NCBI RefSeq assembly: GCF_008369935.1
Contig: NZ_VTUZ01000020.1
Span: 103,727-167,726 of the forward strand
From: Paraburkholderia panacisoli
GTDB lineage: Bacteria; Pseudomonadota; Gammaproteobacteria; Burkholderiales; Burkholderiaceae
Direction of reading: 5' to 3'
Length of the DNA: 64,000 bases
Position 1 is the first letter of the stretch. The number at the start of each line of letters is the position of its first letter. Under the pieces are notes generated by a model, which searched no databases, was not told where the DNA came from, and worked only from the letters and a program-made list of their open reading frames with translations. Below, piece by piece: positions 25,722 to 35,564 of this stretch. The position numbers and the translations under genes are program-made.

Positions 25722-26741
25722 ATGCTAGATCCTCGCGCACAAACCCTCCTCAAAACGCTGATTGAGCGCTACATCGCCGAAGGTCAGCCGGTCGGCTCGC
25801 GCACGCTGTCACGTTATTCGGGCCTCGAGTTGAGTCCGGCAACCATCCGCAACGTGATGTCCGATCTCGAGGACCTGGGGCTCGTGATCAGTCCGCATAC
25901 CTCCGCAGGCCGCATTCCCACGCCGCGCGGCTACCGGCTGTTCGTGGACACGATGCTGACGGTGGAATCCGCCGCGGACGAAGAAGCCGTGATGCGTACC
26001 GTCAAAACCACGCTGCAGGCAGGCGAGCCGCAGAAAGTTGTCGCCGCGGCGGCCAGCGTGCTGTCCAACCTGTCGCAGTTCGCCGGCGTAGTGCTCACGC
26101 CACGGCGCAGCCACGTGTTCAAGCAGATCGAGTTCATGCGTTTGTCCGACAAGCGCATCCTGCTGATCATCGTGACGCCCGAAGGCGACGTGCAGAACCG
26201 CATCATGGCGACCCAGCGCGATTTCTCGCCGTCGCAACTGGTCGAGGCCTCCAATTACATCAATGCGCATTTCGCGGGCCTGTCGTTCGACGAGGTGCGC
26301 CGCCGTCTGCGCGAGGAAATCGACGAGTTGCGCGGCGACATGACCACGCTGATGCATGCCGCCGTCACGGCCAGCACCGACGAGTCCGACACCGGCGAGA
26401 CCGTGCTGATATCCGGCGAGCGCAACCTGCTCGAAGTCGCCGACCTGTCGTCGGACATGGCGCGCCTGCGCAAGCTGTTCGATGTGTTCGACCAAAAGAC
26501 CAGTCTCCTTCAATTGCTCGACGTGTCGAGTCACGCGGCGGGCGTGCAGATTTTCATCGGCGGCGAGTCGAATCTCGTGCCGATCGAGGAGATGAGCGTC
26601 GTCACCGCGCCGTACGAGGTGAATGGCAAGATTGTCGGCACGCTCGGCGTGATCGGGCCCACCCGCATGGCCTACAGCCGCGTGATTCCGATTGTCGACA
26701 TCACCGCGCGTCTGCTTTCGCTGACCTTGAGCCAGCAGTAA
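25722..26741 (+). CDS. hrcA: Heat-inducible transcription repressor HrcA
   Basis: HrcA represses heat-shock operons (often groESL) by binding CIRCE repeats, with its folding assisted by GroEL. The 339-residue protein has an N-terminal winged helix (LLKTLIERYIAEGQPVGSRTLSRYSGLELSPATIRNVMSDLEDLGLV.SPHTSAGRIPT), a GAF-like middle domain and the C-terminal I.IGGES....EEMSVVTAPYEVNG...GTLGVIGPTRM.Y signature. The start at 25722 (MLDPRAQ) follows family practice, though no clear ribosome-binding site precedes it. No CIRCE element was found near grpE or dnaK here, so its target is probably elsewhere on the chromosome. Confidence 0.95.
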   Translation: MLDPRAQTLLKTLIERYIAEGQPVGSRTLSRYSGLELSPATIRNVMSDLEDLGLVISPHTSAGRIPTPRGYRLFVDTMLTVESAADEEAVMRTVKTTLQAGEPQKVVAAAASVLSNLSQFAGVVLTPRRSHVFKQIEFMRLSDKRILLIIVTPEGDVQNRIMATQRDFSPSQLVEASNYINAHFAGLSFDEVRRRLREEIDELRGDMTTLMHAAVTASTDESDTGETVLISGERNLLEVADLSSDMARLRKLFDVFDQKTSLLQLLDVSSHAAGVQIFIGGESNLVPIEEMSVVTAPYEVNGKIVGTLGVIGPTRMAYSRVIPIVDITARLLSLTLSQQ

Positions 26742-26858
26742 CGGTGCGTCGTCCCCGCTGCGGCAGGCCTTGCTGGGCATGATGCGCGAGCGCGCGCAGC
26801 TTGCCAATCGGCCGAACGGCCAGGGGTGAGTGGCGGACCCGGCCATGGACCGCGCCGC

Positions 26859-26864
26859 TATAAT
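26859..26864 (+). promoter_or_regulatory. Candidate -10 element for hemH
   Basis: A perfect TATAAT stands 50 bases before the hemH start. The -35 position is GC-rich and does not match, so this is only a candidate. Confidence 0.4.
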
Positions 26865-26914
26865 GAATTTCCACTGAATCGACTCGCCGCGTGAAGCGGT
26901 GACTCCTGCTGCCT

Positions 26915-27985
26915 ATGCGCTTCGACCTCGAGCGGCCTTCACAGAACGCTGCGTCACATCGCGTCGCCGTGCTGCTGATCAATCTCGGCACGCCCGACGC
27001 GCCGACGCCGCGTGCGGTCCGCCGCTATCTCGCGCAGTTCCTGTCCGATCCGCGAGTGGTCGAGATTCCGGCGCTGCTCTGGCAGATCATTCTGCGTACC
27101 TTGATCCTGCCGTTTCGCGGCCGCAGCTCCGCGAAAAAGTACGCCGCGGTCTGGATGCCCGAAGGCTCGCCGCTGCGCGTCCATACGGAAAAGCAGGTGG
27201 AGGGCTTGCGCCACCTGCTGCAATTGAACGACTACACGGTGCTGGTCGATTACGCCATGCGCTACGGCACGCCGGGCATTCCGGCCATGCTGAACCAGCT
27301 GAAGCTGGCGGGCGCCGAGCGTGTGCTGCTGATGCCCATGTACCCGCAATACTCATCGTCTACCACGGCTACCGCGTTCGACGCCGCCTTTTCGGCGCTC
27401 GAGCGCATGCGCAACCAGCCGGAAGTCCGTACGGTGCGCCAGTACGCGGATCATCCGGCGTACATTGCGGCGCTCGCCGCGCAGGTGCGTCACTATTGGC
27501 ATCATCACGGCCGGCCGGATTTCGCGGCGGGCGACAAACTGGTGCTCAGTTTTCACGGCGTGCCCAAGCGCACGTTGGACCTCGGCGACCCGTACCACGA
27601 GCAATGCCAGCAGACCGGTGCGTTGTTGATGCAGGCGCTGGAACTGACCCCGGTGGAATGCCGGATCACCTTCCAGTCACGTTTCGGCAAGGCCGAATGG
27701 CTGCAGCCGTACACCGCGCCCACGCTGAAGGAGCTCGGCGCGGCGGGGGTGCGGCGCGCAGACGTGTTCTGTCCCGGCTTTACCGCCGACTGCCTTGAAA
27801 CAATTGAAGAAATCGGCATGGAAGTGCGCGACGAATTCCTGCATGCAGGCGGCAAGGAGTTTCACCGGATTGCCTGCGTGAACGCGTCGCAGCCGTGGAT
27901 TGCCGCGCTCGGCGAAATCGTCGCGCAGAATCTCCAGGGCTGGCCGGTGCAGGCGGCGGCTGTGCCGCACACCACAGGAGCTTGA
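26915..27985 (+). CDS. hemH: Ferrochelatase HemH
   Basis: HemH inserts ferrous iron into protoporphyrin IX, the last step of protohaem synthesis, at the inner face of the membrane. The 356-residue protein begins with a ~15-residue extension, then VAVLLINLGTPDAPTPRAVRRYLAQFLSDPRVVEIP. It contains YGTPGIPAML, the catalytic SFHGVPKRTLDLGDPYHEQC segment with its conserved His, and TFQSRFGKAEWLQPYT followed by CPGFTADCLETIEEI. All are ferrochelatase signatures. It is followed after 8 bases by hslR, so the two are likely co-transcribed. Confidence 0.96.
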   Translation: MRFDLERPSQNAASHRVAVLLINLGTPDAPTPRAVRRYLAQFLSDPRVVEIPALLWQIILRTLILPFRGRSSAKKYAAVWMPEGSPLRVHTEKQVEGLRHLLQLNDYTVLVDYAMRYGTPGIPAMLNQLKLAGAERVLLMPMYPQYSSSTTATAFDAAFSALERMRNQPEVRTVRQYADHPAYIAALAAQVRHYWHHHGRPDFAAGDKLVLSFHGVPKRTLDLGDPYHEQCQQTGALLMQALELTPVECRITFQSRFGKAEWLQPYTAPTLKELGAAGVRRADVFCPGFTADCLETIEEIGMEVRDEFLHAGGKEFHRIACVNASQPWIAALGEIVAQNLQGWPVQAAAVPHTTGA

Positions 27986-27993
27986 ACAGGCTC

Positions 27994-28401
27994 ATGAACT
28001 ACCGGATTTCAACCGAAACGGGCGCGAAACTGCGCATCGACAAATGGTTGTGGGCGGCGCGCTTCTTCAAGACGCGTTCACTTGCGGCCGACGCGGTCGA
28101 CAAAGGGCATGTGCGGATCGGCGGAGCCAGCGTCAAGCCAGCCAAGGACGTGCGGGTCGGCGACCTGGTCGAGATCGAGATCGAGCGGATCGTGTGGCAG
28201 GTGCAAGTGCTGGGCGTGTGCGACGTACGCGGCCCCGCGAGCGTTGCACAAACGCTCTATGCGGAGACCGAGGAGAGCAAGCTGAAGCGGCAGGTGGAGC
28301 AGGAGCGGCGCAGGACGTATCGCGAGCCGGCCGCAGAGTTGCAGGGGCGGCCGACCAAGCGCGACCGGCGCATCATCGACAGATTTTCGGGTGGGAACTG
28401 A
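27994..28401 (+). CDS. hslR: S4-domain RNA-binding heat-shock protein Hsp15 (HslR-like)
   Basis: HslR/Hsp15 binds free 50S subunits that carry nascent chains and helps recycle them after heat shock. The 135-residue protein has an S4 RNA-binding domain (RIDKWLWAARFFKTRSLAADAVDKGHVRIGGASVKPAKDVRVGDLVEI, residues ~12-60) followed by a basic C-terminal tail with GRPTKRDRRIIDRF, typical of Hsp15. The start at 27994 is used because the preceding frame overlaps hemH without homology. It sits between hemH and the heat-shock genes. Its 3' end overlaps a small convergent ORF by 29 bases. Confidence 0.93.
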   Translation: MNYRISTETGAKLRIDKWLWAARFFKTRSLAADAVDKGHVRIGGASVKPAKDVRVGDLVEIEIERIVWQVQVLGVCDVRGPASVAQTLYAETEESKLKRQVEQERRRTYREPAAELQGRPTKRDRRIIDRFSGGN

Positions 28402-28534
28402 ATAGCTGTTCCATGGTCGCGTGCACGCCACCGTACTCGGTGGTGTGATCGTTGACCGCTCCGGACATGCAGATGGTGGTGGTGCCCGCAACCAGTACCA
28501 GTGCGACCACTCCTATTGCAAAGGTCAGTTTCAC
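28373..28534 (-). CDS. Small exported or membrane-anchored hypothetical protein (GTG start)
   Basis: This 53-residue ORF begins at GTG 28534 with a strong AAGGGAG 5 bases upstream. The N-terminus KLTFAIGVVALVLVAGTTTICMSGAV is a signal peptide or membrane anchor. A short polar tail follows (NDHTTEYGGVHATMEQLF). Cys22 lies at the end of the hydrophobic stretch without a proper lipobox. The 3' end overlaps hslR by 29 bases in convergent orientation. The ribosome-binding site and signal-like N-terminus support a real gene of unknown function, and the non-ATG start makes it easy to miss. Confidence 0.6.
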   Translation of the reverse strand: MKLTFAIGVVALVLVAGTTTICMSGAVNDHTTEYGGVHATMEQLFSSHPKICR

Positions 28535-28760
28535 GGTACTCCCTTCAGGAAGATTCGGGACGAAACGGGCGAATCAGGTGGAAATGGTTAAATCGGTAAG
28601 GGATACGTCAGATTAGGGTTAACGTGTCTTTTCCGATGCTTTATTGGAGCATAGGCCACTTGTTCGCCGCACTCAATCTCAATCTGATTGGGTGGCAAAA
28701 ATGGTTGTAACGGCGCATTTCGACTGCCCGCGGACGGTGCGAAAAGAACGCGGCGCGCCG

Positions 28761-28788
28761 CTTGAAACGGGTCTGTCCGGCCCCATCT
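28761..28788 (+). promoter_or_regulatory. Sigma-32 (RpoH) heat-shock promoter for grpE
   Basis: CTTGAAA (28761-28767) and CCCCATCT (28781-28788) match the E. coli sigma-32 consensus (CTTGAAA / CCCCATnT) at every fixed position, with a 13-base spacer. Transcription would begin near 28795, giving a ~115-base leader before grpE. The leader contains a small TGCGCG/CGCGCA hairpin near 28806. Confidence 0.85.
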
Positions 28789-28910
28789 GCCGTTTTGATA
28801 TGCGGTTGCGCGCCAACGCGCAGGTCGCGATTTGGCAGCGCACAAATCGCCTCACGCTTAGTGCGCTGTCGCCACCATTGGTTTTTACTTTCTAACGACT
28901 TTTCAGCGAC

Positions 28911-29492
28911 ATGGAAAACACGCAAGAGAACCCGACGAGCCAGAATCCCACGCCCGCGGACGAAACCGCGCGCCAGGCCGCCGAGGCGGCGGCACCCCAG
29001 GACACGGCTGCAAGCGCCGCCGAGCAGACGCCTGTCGCCGCCGAGCAGGCCGCGCTGGCCGAAGCTCAGGCGAAGATCGCCGACTTGCAGGAAAGCTTCC
29101 TGCGCGCGAAGGCGGAAACGGAAAACGTGCGCCGTCGCGCTCAGGAAGACGTCGCCAAGGCACACAAGTTTGCGATCGAGAGCTTCGCGGAGCATCTGCT
29201 GCCGGTGGTCGACAGCCTCGAAGCGGCCGTCGCTCACTCGTCCGACGACCTGCAGAAGGTGCGCGAAGGCGTCGAACTGACGCTGCGTCAGTTGACCGGC
29301 GCGCTGGAGAAGGGCCGCGTCGTCGCGCTGAACCCGGTCGGCGAGAAGTTCGATCCGCATCGCCATCAGGCCATTTCGATGGTGCCGGCCGATCAGGAGC
29401 CGAACACCGTCGTCGCCGTGCTGCAAAAGGGCTTCGTGATTGCCGATCGCGTGTTGCGTCCCGCACTCGTGACCGTCGCCGCGCCGAAATAG
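28911..29492 (+). CDS. grpE: Nucleotide exchange factor GrpE
   Basis: GrpE releases ADP from DnaK and resets the Hsp70 cycle. The 193-residue protein starts with an Ala/Glu-rich disordered stretch (~1-45). It continues with the long dimerising helix (AALAEAQAKIADLQESFLRAKAETENVRRRAQEDVAKAHKFAIESFAEHLLPVVDSLE) and ends in the beta-domain signature F.P..HQAISMVPADQEPNTVVAVLQKGFVIADRVLRPALV.V. Length is normal. It follows a near-perfect sigma-32 promoter and precedes a decayed thioredoxin-like gene and dnaK. Confidence 0.96.
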   Translation: MENTQENPTSQNPTPADETARQAAEAAAPQDTAASAAEQTPVAAEQAALAEAQAKIADLQESFLRAKAETENVRRRAQEDVAKAHKFAIESFAEHLLPVVDSLEAAVAHSSDDLQKVREGVELTLRQLTGALEKGRVVALNPVGEKFDPHRHQAISMVPADQEPNTVVAVLQKGFVIADRVLRPALVTVAAPK

Positions 29493-29545
29493 CGCGGCAC
29501 GAGGCTTCGTAAGCCGTTTCATCGGGCACGCACAGCCGCACCGCC

Positions 29546-29898
29546 ATGGCCAACATTTCCGTCGACGCCACCGCGTTTGCCGTCTTCGACATGCAGAAGT
29601 TGAGCGCCGAATCGTTCGACGCGGGCTTGGCCGGCGCCGGAGACGATCTGGCTGTGGTCTTTTTTCGGGGTCTCGACTGCTTCAATTGCGAGATCGCCAG
29701 GAAGGCCACGCCGGCGCAGCCGGACGCGATCCCCGTTGGTTTCACAGCAATGTCAACGAGCATCGCGAATTAGGCCAGCGCTTCATGCTGCACGGCGTGC
29801 CCACGTGGTTGTTCTTTCACTGCGGCAAGCGGCTTGGCCGGGCAACCGGCTGACACGGCCTTGGGCAGTTCGAGGCGGCGATTGCCCGCTGCACGTGA
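29546..29898 (+). pseudogene. Decayed thioredoxin-like gene between grpE and dnaK
   Basis: The first frame from ATG 29546 encodes a thioredoxin-fold N-terminus (...DDLAVVFFRGLDCFNCEIARKATPAQPDAI), with C-F-N-C in the redox position. After DAI the homologous sequence continues in another frame from ~29734 (RWFHSNVNEHRELGQRFMLHGVPTWLFFHCGKRLGRATG), which includes the cis-proline strand GVPTW. That frame is stopped by TGA 29851-29853 and then runs on as HGLGQFEAAIARC to TGA 29896-29898. So there is a frameshift, probably with loss of a few codons, plus a nonsense codon. A functional full-length thioredoxin is not possible. The first frame alone gives 75 residues. Confidence 0.85.
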
Positions 29899-30111
29899 AA
29901 GATCCGGGCCGCCCCGCAAGCAGATGGTACGGATGCAGGAAGAAGTTCGACCGATTGAAAAAAATTAAAGACCGCATCGCAAAAGAGGTCTTGAAAACGA
30001 TGCAGACGCACTTATGTTGAGTGCAGGTATGAATTGAGGGCGGATCGCCTGACCGCCGGATGGGCAAACCGGGCGATTCCCGCAGCGATCAAAGTTAGGA
30101 GATTAGAAAAA

Positions 30112-32064
<1,953 letters not shown>

Positions 32065-32089
32065 AGCCAGGTCGCATTTCGACCGTAAA

Positions 32090-32113
32090 GCCGCGCACAG
32101 CGATGTGCGCGGC
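32090..32113 (+). other. Strong hairpin between dnaK and dnaJ
   Basis: A perfect 9-bp stem GCCGCGCAC (32090-32098) / GTGCGCGGC (32105-32113) with a 6-base loop lies 26 bases after dnaK. No T-tract follows, so it is not a simple terminator. It may protect the dnaK 3' end or lower dnaJ read-through. The role is an inference. Confidence 0.5.
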
Positions 32114-32333
32114 CCGGCTGCACAAGGAACCGCGTCCACCTGGAACGACGAACGTGCAAGAGCGGTTATCACGCCTGGCGAGCCTTTTGGGGCTCTCCGG
32201 GCACATTTGTTTTATGGAGGGCGTTGTTTTGAACCCTGTCGAAGCGGGTGAAAACAGCGGCCGGACGAGTCGTGAGACTCCAGCATTCAAGAGGAGCCAC
32301 CGCGTCGCATTGCGCGAGTGGCGTTGAACCGAT

Positions 32334-33473
32334 ATGGCGAAACGGGATTACTACGAGGTTCTGGGCGTCGCAAAGAACGCGAGCGACGACGAAATCAAGA
32401 AGGCTTATCGCAAGCTCGCGATGAAGCATCACCCCGACCGCAATCCGGGCAACAAGGATGCGGAAGAGCATTTCAAAGAGGTGAAGGAAGCCTATGAAAT
32501 GCTGTCGGACTCGCAAAAGCGTGCCGCGTACGACCAGTACGGTCACGCGGGCGTCGATCCGAACATGGGCGGTGCCGGTGCGCAAGGCTTCGGCGGTTTT
32601 GCCGACGCATTCGGCGATATTTTCGGCGACATCTTCGGCCAGGCGGCCGGCGGCGCCGCACGCGGCGGCGGACGTGCCGGCCCGCAGGTGTATCGCGGCG
32701 CCGATCTGCGCTACAGCATGGAAATTACGCTGGAACAGGCCGCGCACGGCTACGACACGCAGATTCGCGTGCCGAGCTGGGTCTCGTGTGAAGTCTGTCA
32801 CGGTTCGGGCGCGAAGCCCGGCACCAAGCCGGAAACCTGCCCGACCTGCAGCGGGTCCGGTTCGGTGCGGATGTCGCAAGGCTTTTTCAGCATTCAGCAG
32901 ACCTGCCCGAAGTGCCACGGCAGCGGCACCTACATTCCCGAGCCGTGCGGCCATTGCCACGGCGCGGGCAAGGTGAAGGAAACCAAGACGCTGGAAGTGA
33001 AGATTCCCGCAGGTATCGACGACGGCATGCGCATCCGCTCCGCCGGCAACGGTGAGCCGGGCATCAACGGGGGTCCGTCGGGCGATCTGTACGTCGAGAT
33101 TCACATCAAGCAGCACTCGGTGTTCGAGCGCGACGGCGACGACCTGCATTGCCAGATGCCGATTCCGTTCACCACGGCAGCACTCGGCGGCGAAATCGAA
33201 GTGCCGACGCTCGCGGGCCGCGCCAGCTTCACCGTGCCGGAAGGCACGCAGTCGGGCAAGACGTTCCGTCTGCGTGGCAAGGGCATCAAGGGGCTGCGTT
33301 CGAGCATTGCCGGCGATCTGTACGTGCATGTGCAAGTCGAAACCCCGGTCAAGCTCACCGAGTCGCAGCGTGATCTGCTCAAGCAGTTCGAAAAGGCGCT
33401 GGTGGAAGGTGGCTCGCGGCATAGCCCGCAAAGCAAGAGCTGGTTCGACCGGGTGAAGAGCTTCTTCGATTAA
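32334..33473 (+). CDS. dnaJ: Chaperone DnaJ (Hsp40)
   Basis: DnaJ delivers clients to DnaK and stimulates its ATPase. The 379-residue protein has an N-terminal J domain with HPD at residues 33-35 (MKHHPDRNPGN) and a Gly/Phe-rich linker (GGAGAQGFGGFADAFGDIFGDIFG). Four zinc-binding CxxCxGxG repeats follow (CEVCHGSG, CPTCSGSG, CPKCHGSG, CGHCHGAG), then the C-terminal substrate-binding domains. Length is normal for type I DnaJ. It is third in the grpE-dnaK-dnaJ order. Confidence 0.98.
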   Translation: MAKRDYYEVLGVAKNASDDEIKKAYRKLAMKHHPDRNPGNKDAEEHFKEVKEAYEMLSDSQKRAAYDQYGHAGVDPNMGGAGAQGFGGFADAFGDIFGDIFGQAAGGAARGGGRAGPQVYRGADLRYSMEITLEQAAHGYDTQIRVPSWVSCEVCHGSGAKPGTKPETCPTCSGSGSVRMSQGFFSIQQTCPKCHGSGTYIPEPCGHCHGAGKVKETKTLEVKIPAGIDDGMRIRSAGNGEPGINGGPSGDLYVEIHIKQHSVFERDGDDLHCQMPIPFTTAALGGEIEVPTLAGRASFTVPEGTQSGKTFRLRGKGIKGLRSSIAGDLYVHVQVETPVKLTESQRDLLKQFEKALVEGGSRHSPQSKSWFDRVKSFFD

Positions 33474-33498
33474 TGGCAGTTGGAAGTTGGCGGTGAGC

Positions 33499-35463
33499 AT
33501 GACGACTGACAGGCGCGGCGCGGTGTTCGCGTTGCTCGACGATTGCGACGCGACGGCGGCGCGCCGTTCGAGTCGTCTGTACACGGGTTTCGCGCATGAA
33601 CGGGTTTGCGCGGACGCCGCGCGACTCGAGACCGTCTGCGACAGTGTGGCGGCGGACATCCGGGGCGGCTTGCATGCTGTCGTGCTTGCCGACTATGAAT
33701 TTGGCCGGACGCTTCTCGATATCAGGGCGGTACGGTCTCCGAAAACGCAGCGTGGCAATGCCACGCTGCGTTTTTTATTGTTCGAGCGCTGCAGCAGGCA
33801 TTCACGCGAAGAGGTCGATGCGTGGCTCGCGCAAGGCGACGAGGGCGCGGCCGAGCCGTCGGTGGCGGGCACGGCTAACGTGTGCGGGAGCGTCGATCGC
33901 GCGCAATTCAATTCGGCAATCGATGCGATTCATGCCGCGTTGCGCGCGGGCGATTCGTATCAGGTCAACTACACGTACCGGCTCAATTTCGACGTGTTCG
34001 GCTCGCCCACTGCGTTCTATCGGCGCCTGAGGGCTCGTCAGCCGGTTCCGTTTGGCGCGCTGATCGCGTTGCCCGGCGATAACTGGGTGTTGTCGTGCTC
34101 GCCGGAGCTTTTCGTCGAGAAGCAGGGCGAGAAGTTGCGCGCGCGGCCGATGAAAGGCACCGCGCCGCGCTCGGACGATCCAGTCGCCGATCGTCGCACT
34201 GCCGAATTCCTCGGCAGCGATCCGAAAAACCGTGCCGAAAACGTGATGATCGTCGACCTGTTGCGCAACGATCTGTCCCGGGTCGCGCAGACGGGGTCGG
34301 TCAAGGTGCCGGCGCTGTTCGCGGTCGAACCGTATGCGTCGGTCTGGCAGATGACGTCGACGGTAGAAGCGGCGTTGCGACCCGGCACGTCGTTCGCGGG
34401 CATCCTGCGCGCGCTGTTTCCGTGCGGCTCGATTACCGGCGCGCCGAAGCATCGCACGATGCAGTTGATCGACGAGCTCGAGAGCACGCCGCGCGGGCTT
34501 TATACCGGGGCGATCGGGTGGCTCGACGGGTCTTCGGATTCGACGCGTGCCGGCGCTGAGGACACATCGGCAGATGCCGATGCCGCTGGCGCGCCAAAGA
34601 CTCCTGCTGTAGCCGCCACCTCAAACGAATCCCCCTGCGGCGACTTCTGCCTCTCTGTCGCCATCCGGACATTGACGTTGAAGCGGTCCGCGCAAACCGG
34701 CGGGCTGACAGGCGAGATGGGCATCGGCGCCGGCATCGTCCTCGACAGCGTGGCCGCCGACGAATACGCGGAGTGCAACTTGAAAGCGCGTTTCCTGACC
34801 GGCGCCGAGCCGGGTTTCGAACTCTTCGAAACGATGTATGCGACGCGGGAAGAGGGTGTGCGGCATCTGGCGCGTCATCTCGAACGACTGTTGTCGAGCG
34901 CGACGACGCTCGGCTTCAGGCTCGACGATATTGATGGGATTCGCGCGCAAATCGCCGCGAAGTGCGAGACGCTACCGACGCAAACTCCGCATCGCATGCG
35001 GCTCGCGCTGAGCAAGGACGGCACGGTGCAAATCATCGCCGCAGTCCTGGCACCGCTCGCGGAGTCGACCGTCGGCGTGCTGCTCGGTCCCGATCAGGCC
35101 TTTCCCGCGACCGAGGCCGCCGACCCGCTGCTGCGCCACAAAACCACCCGCCGCGCGCACTTCGACCGCGGCTGGCGCGAAGCCGAAGCGCAGGGCGCAT
35201 TCGATACGCTGTTCTTCAACGAACGAGGTGAGTTGACCGAAGGCGGCCGGTCGAATGTGTTTGTGAAGCTGGCGGGGCGATGGTGGACGCCGCCGCTCGC
35301 GTCGGGCGTGCTGCCCGGTGTGATGCGCAGTGTGCTGCTCGAAGAAGCGTCGGACCTGCAAGCGGCTGAAAAAGTCCTGACGCAGGCGGACGTGCTGAAC
35401 GCCGAAGCGCTGCTGATCTGCAACGCGTTGCGCGGCGCGCTGCCGGCGCGGATCGTCCGTTAA
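33499..35463 (+). CDS. pabB: PabB-PabC fusion: aminodeoxychorismate synthase component I / aminodeoxychorismate lyase
   Basis: This 654-residue fusion makes p-aminobenzoate for folate. Residues ~90-430 are the chorismate-binding PabB domain (LRAGDSYQVNYTYRL, PFGALIALPGDNWVLSCSPELF, RPMKGTAPRS, ENVMIVDLLRNDLSRVA, PCGSITGAPK). Residues ~430-654 are a class IV PLP aminotransferase-type PabC domain (GFELFETM, LLRHKTTRRAHFDR with the likely PLP lysine, FNERGELTEGGRSNVFVK, LPGVMRSVLLE). An Ala/Asp/Ser-rich linker with poor conservation lies near 345-380. The start could also be GTG 33493. A perfect terminator-like palindrome lies inside the frame at 33742-33776. The glutaminase partner PabA is not in the window. 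Confidence 0.93.
   Translation: MTTDRRGAVFALLDDCDATAARRSSRLYTGFAHERVCADAARLETVCDSVAADIRGGLHAVVLADYEFGRTLLDIRAVRSPKTQRGNATLRFLLFERCSRHSREEVDAWLAQGDEGAAEPSVAGTANVCGSVDRAQFNSAIDAIHAALRAGDSYQVNYTYRLNFDVFGSPTAFYRRLRARQPVPFGALIALPGDNWVLSCSPELFVEKQGEKLRARPMKGTAPRSDDPVADRRTAEFLGSDPKNRAENVMIVDLLRNDLSRVAQTGSVKVPALFAVEPYASVWQMTSTVEAALRPGTSFAGILRALFPCGSITGAPKHRTMQLIDELESTPRGLYTGAIGWLDGSSDSTRAGAEDTSADADAAGAPKTPAVAATSNESPCGDFCLSVAIRTLTLKRSAQTGGLTGEMGIGAGIVLDSVAADEYAECNLKARFLTGAEPGFELFETMYATREEGVRHLARHLERLLSSATTLGFRLDDIDGIRAQIAAKCETLPTQTPHRMRLALSKDGTVQIIAAVLAPLAESTVGVLLGPDQAFPATEAADPLLRHKTTRRAHFDRGWREAEAQGAFDTLFFNERGELTEGGRSNVFVKLAGRWWTPPLASGVLPGVMRSVLLEEASDLQAAEKVLTQADVLNAEALLICNALRGALPARIVR
33742..33776 (+). 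terminator. Terminator-like perfect palindrome inside pabB coding sequence
   Basis: AAAACGCAGCGTGGCA (33742-33757) and TGCCACGCTGCGTTTT (33759-33774) form a perfect 16-bp inverted repeat around one base, followed by T residues to 33776. It is in frame within pabB (encoding about SPKTQRGNATLRFLLF), between two stretches that look like normal PabB N-terminal sequence. By form it is a rho-independent terminator; whether it works during translation is unknown. Confidence 0.8.
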
Positions 35464-35564
35464 AACAATGAAGCGAGCCGCACGCGCGCATCAGCAAAAA
35501 AGAACCGCCCGCGTGCGCAAACACAAAACAGCGCCCGGCTAAACACCCAAGCGCTTCAAGCTCA

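Noticed and set aside
25377..28910. CIRCE operator for HrcA near hrcA, grpE or dnaK
   Set aside because: No TTAGCACTC-N9-GAGTGCTAA-like repeat was seen by reading these upstream regions.
29990..30018. A second sigma-32 promoter directly before dnaK
   Set aside because: CTTGAAA is present, but the downstream hexamer (around ACTTATGT) matches CCCCATnT poorly, so it was not listed as a feature.
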